This document shows, in pieces, positions 1-6,422 of a stretch of 11,815 nucleotides of DNA (position 1 is the stretch's first letter; each line of letters opens with the position of its first letter). The notes under the pieces were generated by a model that saw nothing but the letters and a program-made list of their open reading frames with translations, did no database searches and had not been told where the DNA came from. This stretch comes from Alphaproteobacteria bacterium (GTDB taxonomy: Bacteria > Pseudomonadota > Alphaproteobacteria > Micropepsales > Micropepsaceae), in contig DMER01000224.1 in NCBI GenBank assembly GCA_003451645.1, forward strand, positions 28,250 to 40,064, given 5' to 3'. A program made the translations under genes and the position numbers.

Positions 1-587
1 ATGGCCTTTTCATGAATGCCCGTTGAGCCCGTGGCGCCGGGATCCGGTCCGCCATGGCCAGGATCAAGACAAACCGTCTTCGGGCCTTTTGCGGACGTCG
101 CGGGTTTTTGGGCAGCCCCTGGTTTTGCTGCGGCATCGCTGGGTCCCTGCCCGGCTGGCCACCCGGAGGTTTTCTCAAAGGCCACAGGGTCCAACGGGCC
201 CAAATCGAGGACAATCCTTGCGCCCCTGCCGGAGTTGGGTGGGAGAACAACCTTCTCCAGAATTTTGGCAGGACCTGTCAAATCCAGCACAAGCCGCGAT
301 TGCCCCGCATTGCCGGGGCCAAATCGAAAAGACTTTACCAGCCCGCCCTTTTGCTTGCGCCATTGTGATGGCAACTTCCACGACGACGCAGGCATGGAGA
401 CAACCAAACGGGGTGGAGCGGTCAATGTGAAGCTCTCGACGGCAAGGCTCTGCGAGGTATGAAGAACAACGCGCGTCCTGTCGCCCGACACCCCAACACG
501 AACATCGGTGACAACCAATTCAGCCCGCACAGACGACGGAAACACGATAGATATCAATATGATACCTAAAACGAACAAGCCTTGCAT
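1..587 (-). CDS. amiC: N-acetylmuramoyl-L-alanine amidase, AMIN + Amidase_3 (5' part, truncated by window edge)
   Basis: Seen: on the minus strand an open frame starts at the ATG whose first base is 587 and stays open for 195 codons to the left edge. GGAG at 599-596 gives a Shine-Dalgarno 8 nt before it. Residues 1-22 form a signal peptide (MQGLFVLGIILISIVFPSSVRA). Residues 24-130 look like an AMIN domain (VTDVRVGVSGDRTRVVL, then a PPRLVVSMP strand and a LVLDLTGPA strand). An Ala/Pro/Lys linker leads to the start of an Amidase_3 domain, VCLDPGHGGPDPGATG at 172-187. H178 and E193 lie 15 residues apart, the spacing of the first two zinc ligands in AmiA/B/C enzymes. Family knowledge: these periplasmic enzymes cut the amide bond between MurNAc and the stem peptide during daughter-cell separation, and AMIN targets them to the septum. 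The remaining catalytic domain is outside the window. The gene is divergent from rne, a pairing common in alphaproteobacteria. In-frame GTG codons at 608 and 605 are less likely starts. Confidence 0.93.
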   Translation of the reverse strand, partial: MQGLFVLGIILISIVFPSSVRAELVVTDVRVGVSGDRTRVVLHTSQSLAVESFTLTAPPRLVVSMPASSWKLPSQWRKQKGGLVKSFRFGPGNAGQSRLVLDLTGPAKILEKVVLPPNSGRGARIVLDLGPLDPVAFEKTSGWPAGQGPSDAAAKPGAAQKPATSAKGPKTVCLDPGHGGPDPGATGSTGIHEKA

Positions 588-670
588 CCGCAACGCTCCA
601 CACACCACTTCAGCTGCATCGCCGCACACAAACCTGTGCTCAGCCCTAAAAAAAGCCAGCCGTCTTCTTT

Positions 671-826
671 TCAAACTCTGACGCTGCCGCTTCGATAACG
701 AATCAGGTGGCCCAGAGTAAGGTAGACAGCATCATGGTTAAACCCAAGAATGTCGCCAGCGCCAATAATAGGGCATTGCACGCCTCGCATCTTACGGTCT
801 AGGTATAGGGAGACGATGAACTTCAC
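671..826 (-). pseudogene. Possible remnant of a Crp/Fnr-type helix-turn-helix frame (tentative)
   Basis: Seen: the minus strand is open from 913 to the TGA at 673-671. The possible starts are GTG at 826 (51 aa) or ATG at 790 (39 aa), and neither has a clear ribosome-binding site. Its C-terminal part reads CPIIGAGDILGFNHDAVYL and continues TLGHLIRY. The pattern GD-x-LG-x5-V-x3-L-x2-L can be laid on the recognition-helix region of FixK/Fnr-family HTH domains (GDYLG-x5-V-x3-L-x2-L), preceded by the usual hydrophobic-Pro pair but two residues short. No cyclic-nucleotide-type effector domain is visible upstream, only unrelated frames. This is either a decayed 3' relic of a regulator or a chance open frame in intergenic DNA. 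The resemblance is short, and I rate it as weak. Confidence 0.2.
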
Positions 827-961
827 GGATGGTCCGGCATTAATGCTAATTTGACTGTCGTGGGTGCATCGTCGGAACTTCAGGAGTGCCGCCGGAAGGT
901 CTAAGTGCGCGCGTCAAGGGGTAGCCGAGCTGGGCATGCCTCTTCATCTTTTGCAAAGCCA

Positions 962-984
962 CGCTGTCCAACCTTGTGACAGCG
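962..984. other. Hairpin in the amiC-rne intergenic region
   Basis: The perfect inverted repeat CGCTGTC / GACAGCG (962-968 with 978-984) encloses a 9-nt loop. There is no T-run on either strand, so it is not an intrinsic terminator. If the rne transcript starts upstream of it, the hairpin would be part of a long 5' leader. Confidence 0.35.
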
Positions 985-1264
985 AGAGCCTGAAGCAGGA
1001 GTAACATCACGCAGCCCCAGGCCCAGGCCGAGTGCACCCTTGGCAGAGAGAATACCCGTTTGCGCAAAAGGGTTCGCGGCATCGCCCGCATATCCGCACG
1101 CACATAAACGGTCCAGGTACTAGAGACATGCAGAACTTCGCACTCGACCGTTCCAGACACCCGACGCGGACGCAGTCAATGCGCTCGCTGGAGGGAACGC
1201 CCGAGCGCGCCCACCCCCTAAATGAGGCGCAGGCAACATGCCGTTGACGGATCGAATCCGGACA

Positions 1265-1291
1265 GGCGCAAAGGCCGCTGCGCCCGGAAAG
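1265..1291 (+). promoter_or_regulatory. rne ribosome-binding site preceded by a GC-rich hairpin
   Basis: The stem GGCGCA (1265-1270) pairs perfectly with TGCGCC (1279-1284) around an 8-nt loop AAGGCCGC. One base later comes the presumed Shine-Dalgarno GGAAAG (1286-1291), 7 nt before the rne ATG at 1299. The hairpin could influence ribosome access or serve as a recognition site for RNase E feedback on its own mRNA. The pairing is seen; the regulatory role is inference. Confidence 0.4.
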
Positions 1292-1298
1292 CATTCCC

Positions 1299-4241
1299 AT
1301 GACAAAGAAGATGCTGGTCGATGCCAGCCACCCAGAGGAAACCCGCGTTGTCGTTCTAACAGGTAACCGCGTCGAGGAGTTCGACTACGAAAGCGCCGAC
1401 AAGCTTCAGCTCAAAGGCAATATCTACCTCGCAAAGGTCACGCGCGTAGAGCCTTCTCTGCAGGCCTGCTTCGTTGAGTATGGCGGCAACCGGCACGGTT
1501 TCCTGCCGTTCAGCGAAATTCATCCGGACTACTATCGCATCCCAAAAGAAGACCGCGTCGCGCTGATGGAAGCTGAGCGGGCTGCCGAGCGGTCTATCGA
1601 TGACAGTGACGATGAGGACGACGCGCCAGCAACCGCACAACAGGATGATGATCTTGGCGTGACCGCCGGCCACGCCGCGTCCGACATCGCAGAGACTCAA
1701 GGCGATGGGTACCCGCATGACTTTATCGCCTCGCATGACGCGGCCTCTGACGCCGCGGCACAAGGGGGTGAGGCCTCCGAGATCGCGGCCCTGGAAGACG
1801 CCCATCACGAAGCGCTGAGCAATCTCGATGCCGCAGCACCGCAGCCCGACGATTATCAACCGAGTGGTGTCCAAGGCGAAAGCGCCAGCGATGGGCAGAA
1901 TGGCGACACGGAGAATGGTGCCGAGCAGACCGCCCAGGTCGAAACCGTCGAGGCGACCATTGCTGCCGAGGATATTGAAACTATCGGGGCGGAAGATGCG
2001 CTGGAAGAGGTGCCCAACCGCAAACCGCGGATGATGCGCCGTTACAAGATCCAAGAGGTCATCGCCCGCAAGCAGATCTTGCTCATTCAAGTCGTCAAAG
2101 AAGAGCGTGGTTCCAAAGGCGCGGCTCTTACGACCTATCTCTCTCTCGCCGGCCGGTACTGCGTTTTGATGCCCAATACCGACCGTGGCGGCGGCATCTC
2201 CCGCAAGATCGCCAACCCAGCTGACCGCCGGAAGCTCAAGGAGCTGGCGCGTGACTTGGAAGTGCCTGATGGCATGGGCGTCATCATCCGCACGGCCGGC
2301 GCCAACCGTACCAAGCAAGAGATCAAACGCGACTTTGAGTACCTGCTGCGCGAATGGGACGCGGTCCGCGAGCTGACCCTCAAATCGACCGCCCCCACGC
2401 TCGTCTATGAGGAAGGCTCGCTCATCAAACGGGCGATCCGTGACTTGTTCAACAAGGACGTGGATCAGCTCCTTGTTCAGGGCAAAGCGGGGTTCGATGA
2501 GGCCCGCGATTTCATGCGGCTCATCATGCCAAGCCATACAAACCTGGTCGAACCTTATGAGCAGAATGTGCCGCTTTATCAGGCCTATGGCGTCGAGCCG
2601 CAGCTGGACAGCATGTTCCAGCCGACGGTGCGCCTGCGCTCCGGCGGGTATATAGTCATCAATCAAACCGAGGCTCTCGTTGCGATCGACGTGAACTCCG
2701 GCAAGGCGACACGCGAGCACAATATCGAGGACACGGCACTCAAGACCAACCTGGAGGCAGCTGAAGAAATCGCCCGGCAATTGCGCCTGCGCGATTTGGC
2801 GGGTCTTGTCGTCATCGACTTCATCGATATGGAAGAATCGCGCAACAACCGCCATGTCGAGAAGCGGCTGAAGGACTCGCTGAAGCTTGATCGTGCGCGC
2901 ATCCAAGTGGGCCGGATCAGTCCGTTTGGCCTGCTCGAAATGTCGCGGCAGCGTCTGCGCTCGGGCGTGGTCGAGGGGTCAACCGTAACCTGCCCCCATT
3001 GCGAGGGCCGCGGCTTTATCCGCTCGGTTGGATCGATGGCGCTGCGCGTGATGCGCGCCGTGGAGGAATATTGCCAGCGTCAGAAGGGTAATGCGGTCAC
3101 GCTTCGTTTGCCCCCTGAGATCGCGATCTACATCCTCAATCACAAGCGCTCGCAGATGACCGAGCTTGAAGAGCGCTCCGGCGTCTACATCTATGTGGAA
3201 GCCAAGCCGTCGCTCACCGCTTCGGCCTATGAGATTGAGCAAGGCGCGCCTGCCATGGCGGAACGCCGGGTGCGTAAACCCGCAACCGCGGTGTCTTTGG
3301 GTTCTGTGATTGAAGAGTTTCCAATTGCTGACGAGCCTGAGGACGTCAGTGAGGCGATTGAGGACGAAGCGGAAACCACGGAACGCCCGGATGCAGCTGA
3401 ATTGGGTGGCGCCGCGATCGCGGAAGAACGCGGGAACCGTCGCCGCAGGCGGCGGGGACGTGGCGCGCGTGGGGGCGATGACCGCTTCAACCGCACGACT
3501 GATCAGGGACAGCAACCGCGCGGGGCGTCCGAACCTCGCGTTCCTGCTGAGCACGCTCCGCGGCCGGAGCGCCCCTTCGGTATCCCCTCGCCTGCGGAAT
3601 TCCACTTTGGCCCTCTCGATTTGCCGGACACCTCGCCTGAGGCATTCGAGACTCGTCAGCACGCGCCGCAGCCCATCGGTGATGACAGCGATTATGATGG
3701 CGATACTGAGGATGATGGTTCTGATGATGCGAATGGCAATCAACTTGAGGCTGACGGCAATCAGCAGCAAGAGCGGCGTGGCCGCCGCCGTGGCCGCCGC
3801 GGGCGCCGGGGCCGAGGCGGTCGCGATGGTCGTGATCCGCGGCCTGAGCGGGGTGACCGGGACACCCGTCCTCAGCAGAGCATGGAGCGGTCCGCGCATG
3901 AGTCGGGCCTGATGCATGAACCTTTTCAGCCTGCTGCTACGTCTTTCACGCATCCAGCGCTTAAGTCATCGGCACCTCAATTCAGCCTCACAGCTGATGC
4001 GGAACCCTTGCGTGAGCGCGAGAACGACCTGGCGCCCCGTTCCGCGCCCGAACCGCGCGTTGAGCCTCGGACAGAACCAAAATCCGATTGGAACTTGGCG
4101 ACCTTTTTCGGCTTTGGGCCCAAAGACGCCCCCCGCGAAAGGGAGCCTGTAAAGGTTAGTGCCGAGGAGCCGCCTGCACCAGAAGACCAAGCCTCCGATC
4201 AGCCGAAAAAGCGGGGTTGGTGGCAACGCAGCCAAGGCTGA
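1299..4241 (+). CDS. rne: Ribonuclease E, alphaproteobacterial type
   Basis: Endoribonuclease that cuts single-stranded, AU-rich RNA and scaffolds the RNA degradosome; it acts in mRNA decay and in rRNA/tRNA processing. The 980-aa protein starts MTKKMLVDASHPEETRVVVL, the conserved family N-terminus, which fixes the start. The S1 RNA-binding domain begins near residue 36 (GNIYLAKVTRVEPSLQACFV) and is interrupted by an acidic insertion of about 145 residues (about 95-240), as in other alphaproteobacteria. The core follows: GAALTTYLSLAGRY (274-287), the metal-binding aspartates D464 (VAIDVNSG) and D507 (VVIDFIDM), and the zinc-link CPHC (C565, C568). The C-terminal half (from about 650) looks disordered. 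It has Arg-rich RNA-binding blocks at 711-725 and 826-844, an acidic run at 794-812, and a final KKRGWWQRSQG. In Caulobacter a GWW motif in the RNase E C-terminus docks PNPase, so G973-W975 probably does the same. A long open frame antisense to it is a codon-bias shadow. Confidence 0.98.
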   Translation: MTKKMLVDASHPEETRVVVLTGNRVEEFDYESADKLQLKGNIYLAKVTRVEPSLQACFVEYGGNRHGFLPFSEIHPDYYRIPKEDRVALMEAERAAERSIDDSDDEDDAPATAQQDDDLGVTAGHAASDIAETQGDGYPHDFIASHDAASDAAAQGGEASEIAALEDAHHEALSNLDAAAPQPDDYQPSGVQGESASDGQNGDTENGAEQTAQVETVEATIAAEDIETIGAEDALEEVPNRKPRMMRRYKIQEVIARKQILLIQVVKEERGSKGAALTTYLSLAGRYCVLMPNTDRGGGISRKIANPADRRKLKELARDLEVPDGMGVIIRTAGANRTKQEIKRDFEYLLREWDAVRELTLKSTAPTLVYEEGSLIKRAIRDLFNKDVDQLLVQGKAGFDEARDFMRLIMPSHTNLVEPYEQNVPLYQAYGVEPQLDSMFQPTVRLRSGGYIVINQTEALVAIDVNSGKATREHNIEDTALKTNLEAAEEIARQLRLRDLAGLVVIDFIDMEESRNNRHVEKRLKDSLKLDRARIQVGRISPFGLLEMSRQRLRSGVVEGSTVTCPHCEGRGFIRSVGSMALRVMRAVEEYCQRQKGNAVTLRLPPEIAIYILNHKRSQMTELEERSGVYIYVEAKPSLTASAYEIEQGAPAMAERRVRKPATAVSLGSVIEEFPIADEPEDVSEAIEDEAETTERPDAAELGGAAIAEERGNRRRRRRGRGARGGDDRFNRTTDQGQQPRGASEPRVPAEHAPRPERPFGIPSPAEFHFGPLDLPDTSPEAFETRQHAPQPIGDDSDYDGDTEDDGSDDANGNQLEADGNQQQERRGRRRGRRGRRGRGGRDGRDPRPERGDRDTRPQQSMERSAHESGLMHEPFQPAATSFTHPALKSSAPQFSLTADAEPLRERENDLAPRSAPEPRVEPRTEPKSDWNLATFFGFGPKDAPREREPVKVSAEEPPAPEDQASDQPKKRGWWQRSQG

Positions 4242-4305
4242 AGTGAGTTATAAGTGCAGACGTTCTAGACTTTGGATCCGGCGGCCAAAAGCGAGACCCA
4301 AGGCC

Positions 4306-5070
4306 ATGATCTATTATACTGCAGTGATTGCCATTCAGATTATGACCATTGTCCATATCGTGCGCACAGGGCGGACCATGCCCTGGCTCTACGTGGCGCT
4401 TTTTCTGCCGTTGGTGGGTTCAGTGGCCTATCTGGTGGCGGAGGTGCTCCCGGAGTTCCTGGGCGGGCGCACGACCGGCTCGGTCGTGAACACGGTGCAA
4501 GACAAACTCGATCCAGACCGCCGTCTGCGCGCCCTGACGGCTGAAGCAGAGCGCGTTGATACGCCTCAGGCCCAGATTTCGGTTGCACAAGAGCTGGAGC
4601 GCCTAAACCGTTTTGCCGAAGCGGCTCAGCACTACCGGCGGGCGATGCGCGGTCTCTTTGAGAATGATTTCGACCTGCACATGGCGCTCACCGAGGCACT
4701 CTTTCAAGGCGCGGAGCTTGGCCAAGTCCTCTGGCCCGAGGCCGCCACCGCCCTGGAACGGCTCTCGGCCATCGCGCCTGACCGCCAAGCCGCGGAGCAA
4801 GCCCTGTTGCGCGCGCGGCTCGCACAGGCCAATGGTGACAGCGCCTTGGCCGCAAGAGAGTTTGAGACCCTCATGCAAGGCCATGCGAGCCCCGAAACAC
4901 GTGTGCGTTATGCGTATTTTCTGTATACAGAGAAGAAGCTCGACGCCGCCAGGGGTGTCTTGGTCGGCGTTTTGGACGAGTTCCAGCGCGCGCCAGCCCA
5001 TGTCCGCCGCCTGAACGCAACATGGTATCAGCAGGCCAAGGCTGCGATGGAAACGCTCAACCGGTCTTGA
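4306..5070 (+). CDS. Membrane-anchored TPR-like protein with PLDc_N-type N-terminus
   Basis: 254 aa. Two transmembrane segments (about 2-18 and 27-48) flank VRTGRTMPWLYVALFLPLVG, an arrangement typical of the small PLDc_N membrane module found at the start of many bacterial membrane proteins. A helical cytoplasmic or periplasmic part follows (about 85-250), with TPR-like helix pairs such as AQELERLNRFAEAAQHYRRA (94-113). No phospholipase HKD motif is present, so no enzyme activity is implied. The ATG at 4306 was chosen because the first membrane segment begins directly after it. The open frame extends upstream, with an in-frame GTG at 4243, but that stretch is Arg/Lys-rich and unlike the family. 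The Shine-Dalgarno is weak. It lies 64 bp after rne with no terminator visible between, so co-transcription is possible. The 3' end overlaps the aminotransferase by 14 bp. The function is unknown; a scaffold role is a guess from TPR-like content. Confidence 0.85.
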   Translation: MIYYTAVIAIQIMTIVHIVRTGRTMPWLYVALFLPLVGSVAYLVAEVLPEFLGGRTTGSVVNTVQDKLDPDRRLRALTAEAERVDTPQAQISVAQELERLNRFAEAAQHYRRAMRGLFENDFDLHMALTEALFQGAELGQVLWPEAATALERLSAIAPDRQAAEQALLRARLAQANGDSALAAREFETLMQGHASPETRVRYAYFLYTEKKLDAARGVLVGVLDEFQRAPAHVRRLNATWYQQAKAAMETLNRS

Positions 5071-5073
5071 GCG
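5054..5073. terminator. Palindromic hairpin at convergent gene overlap, containing both stop codons
   Basis: CGCTCAA (5054-5060) pairs perfectly with TTGAGCG (5067-5073) around the 6-nt loop CCGGTC. The stem arms contain the stop of the minus-strand aminotransferase (TCA at 5057-5059) and the stop of the plus-strand TPR gene (TGA at 5068-5070). The minus-strand exit is followed only by TTT and the plus-strand exit has no T-run, so intrinsic termination would be weak. It may instead protect the 3' ends of both transcripts. Confidence 0.4.
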
Positions 5074-6205
5074 CCCAAGAACAAAACCGCTCACCTGCTT
5101 CCTCAATGTCGGCGCTCGCTCCTGCATAGGAGAGCCTGATCCAATCGTCGCCCTGCTCTTGATCGAAATCCGCCCCCGGGGTTGCCGCAATTCCTGCCTC
5201 GTGCAACAGGCGCTTACACAAATCTTGCGACGGCAGGCCGAGCACCTTCGTCTTGACGTAAAGGTAAAAGGCACCATCCGCGGGCGCATGCAGGTCTAAT
5301 CCTGCACGTGCCAACGCCCTCAGCAACACGTCCCGGTTCGACCTGTAGCGGGCCACATGTGCGTCAAGCTCACTTTGAGCACTCAGAGCCGCCAGCGCCG
5401 CGACTTGAGAAATCGCAGGCGCACAAATGAACAAATTTTGGGCCAAACGCTCAACCGTGCGGACAAACGCGTCTGGCACGACCATCCAGCCGATCCGCCA
5501 GCCTGTCATGGAATAATATTTCGAGAAGCTGTTGATGACGATGGCGTTGTCGTCAAAAGCCAGTGCGGTTTGTGCCGACATCTCATAGGCCAGCCCGTGA
5601 TAAATTTCGTCCGAAATCAGTGCGATGCCGCGCTCCCGGCAGGTATGGGCCAAGCGGCCAAGATCATCCGGCGAAAAAACGGTTCCCGTTGGATTGCCTG
5701 GGGAGGCGATTAGCAAACCATCCACCTGGCTATTCCGGTCCAGCATGCCTGGCGTTGCAACAAATCCCGCGCTCACGTCGGCGGGAAGCGAGGCAACACG
5801 CAAGCCCAGGGCCGATGCTGTATTACGATAGGCCGGATAGCCTGGCCGGGGGATCGCTAGTGTATCGCCCACATCAAACAGCGCCAAAAAGGCCAAGATA
5901 AAGCCTGACGAAGAGCCCGTCGTAATGACCACGCGATCGGGGGCAACCGAAACGCCATAGTGGTTCTGGTAGTGCTCAGCGATCGCCCGCTTCAACGCCT
6001 GCCGCCCCAGCGCCTCGGTATAGCCCAACACATCGCGCCCCATCGCAGCCGCGGCGGCATCCAGGGCCAGTTTTGGCGCAGGCGATGATGGTTGCCCCAC
6101 TTCCAGGTGCAGAATGCGTCGCCCGTGGCCTTCCAAGGCACGGGCCTGCGCATAGATATCCATGGCAAGAAACGGAGCGACAGCGCTGCGGCGGGAGATT
6201 TTCAT
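5057..6205 (-). CDS. PLP-dependent class I/II aminotransferase (AspC/PatA-like)
   Basis: 382 aa, normal length for fold-type I aminotransferases. Landmarks in order: substrate-binding HLEVGQPSSPAP (33-44); the PLP-phosphate loop TTGSSSGF (95-102); stacking residue Y123 (PGYP); ASPGNPTG (167-174) with N171; SDEIYHGL (198-205) with D199, which pairs with the pyridine nitrogen, and Y202; Schiff-base lysine K229 in NSFSKYYSMTGWRIGW; R237 for PLP phosphate; and R357 (WIRLSY) for the substrate carboxylate. It transfers amino groups between an amino acid and a 2-oxo acid. The donor cannot be read from sequence: aspartate, aromatic or branched-chain substrates all occur in this subfamily. The start at 6205 matches the family N-terminus (MKISRRSAVAPF), but its upstream sequence is A/T-rich with no Shine-Dalgarno. 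It is divergent from the M48 gene. Neighbours give no pathway hint. Confidence 0.93.
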   Translation of the reverse strand: MKISRRSAVAPFLAMDIYAQARALEGHGRRILHLEVGQPSSPAPKLALDAAAAAMGRDVLGYTEALGRQALKRAIAEHYQNHYGVSVAPDRVVITTGSSSGFILAFLALFDVGDTLAIPRPGYPAYRNTASALGLRVASLPADVSAGFVATPGMLDRNSQVDGLLIASPGNPTGTVFSPDDLGRLAHTCRERGIALISDEIYHGLAYEMSAQTALAFDDNAIVINSFSKYYSMTGWRIGWMVVPDAFVRTVERLAQNLFICAPAISQVAALAALSAQSELDAHVARYRSNRDVLLRALARAGLDLHAPADGAFYLYVKTKVLGLPSQDLCKRLLHEAGIAATPGADFDQEQGDDWIRLSYAGASADIEEAGERFCSWALKTG

Positions 6206-6422
6206 GATTTGGTTATTTCATTCCGGCGGGCCATGGGCAGATCGCCCCATTTCTGCCCGGAATGGGCTCTAGCTGCAATGTGATGCAGACCCAATTGACG
6301 CGAAGCAGCCGGCTTTTTAGGGTCTCACACTGTGGGGTCGACCGAGTGCCACACAGCGGCTGTTGCGAAATGGGCAGCAGCCATGAGTGATGGCAGTTAC
6401 ACAAGCATGAAAGGCTGATGTG
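6206..6422. promoter_or_regulatory. Divergent regulatory region with two strong dyads
   Basis: This region separates the leftward aminotransferase from the rightward M48 operon. Near the aminotransferase start lies the 8-bp inverted repeat CATTCCGG / CCGGAATG (6219-6226 with 6257-6264). A second repeat nested within it, GGGCAGA / TCTGCCC (6235-6241 with 6252-6258), shares two bases with the first, so the two stems are mutually exclusive at the end. A further hairpin of 9 pairs, one of them G-U, lies at 6358-6366 with 6374-6382 (loop GAAATGG), 40 nt before the M48 start. A possible M48 promoter is TTGACG (6295-6300) with TAGGGT (6318-6323) at 17-nt spacing; the -35 is good and the -10 is poor. 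The pairings are seen; any regulatory meaning is inference. Confidence 0.4.

Larger units (their letters stand above)
588..1298. other. Long amiC-rne intergenic region (711 bp), no confident gene
   Basis: This divergent region must hold the promoters of amiC (leftward) and rne (rightward). No promoter is convincing. The best amiC candidate is TTGAAA at 674-669 with a poor TTTTAG box 17 nt on. Structures seen: a perfect 10-bp palindrome GCATTAATGC (837-846); a 7-bp stem with 9-nt loop (962-968 with 978-984); and a 6-bp stem next to the rne Shine-Dalgarno (1265-1284). A minus-strand open frame at 913-671 resembles part of a Crp/Fnr helix-turn-helix and is listed separately. Open frames of 71 to 104 codons on both strands between about 846 and 1300 have no recognisable domain, no good ribosome-binding site, and overlap each other, so I do not call them genes. 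A long structured rne leader is plausible, since RNase E autoregulates through its 5' UTR in E. coli, but this is inference. Confidence 0.6.

Noticed and set aside
16..462. Plus-strand open frames of 104-148 codons at the left edge
   Set aside because: The minus strand here encodes a clear AMIN-Amidase_3 protein with signal peptide and zinc motif; the plus-strand frames are its shadows.
734..802. A 22-codon plus-strand ORF starting ATG at 734
   Set aside because: AAGG upstream is too far away (about 13 nt) and the peptide has no features; it also lies opposite the tentative HTH frame.
846..1160. A 104-codon minus-strand frame with a hydrophobic LLLLQALAV stretch
   Set aside because: No recognised domain or ribosome-binding site, Arg/Pro-rich composition, and overlapping frames of similar length on both strands; not supported as a gene.
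1356..2906. A 516-codon open frame antisense to rne
   Set aside because: It mirrors the rne codons in high-GC DNA, shows no domain or ribosome-binding site, and lies wholly within an unmistakable RNase E core.
3420..3840. GC-rich repeated CGCCGC/GGCCGC tracts as a possible DNA repeat element
   Set aside because: They are Arg/Gly codons of the RNase E RNA-binding blocks, in frame and expected for the family.
2979..3953. A 324-codon open frame antisense to the 3' half of rne
   Set aside because: It is low-complexity (Ala/Ile/Arg runs) and is simply the reverse of the Arg-rich and acidic tail codons of rne.
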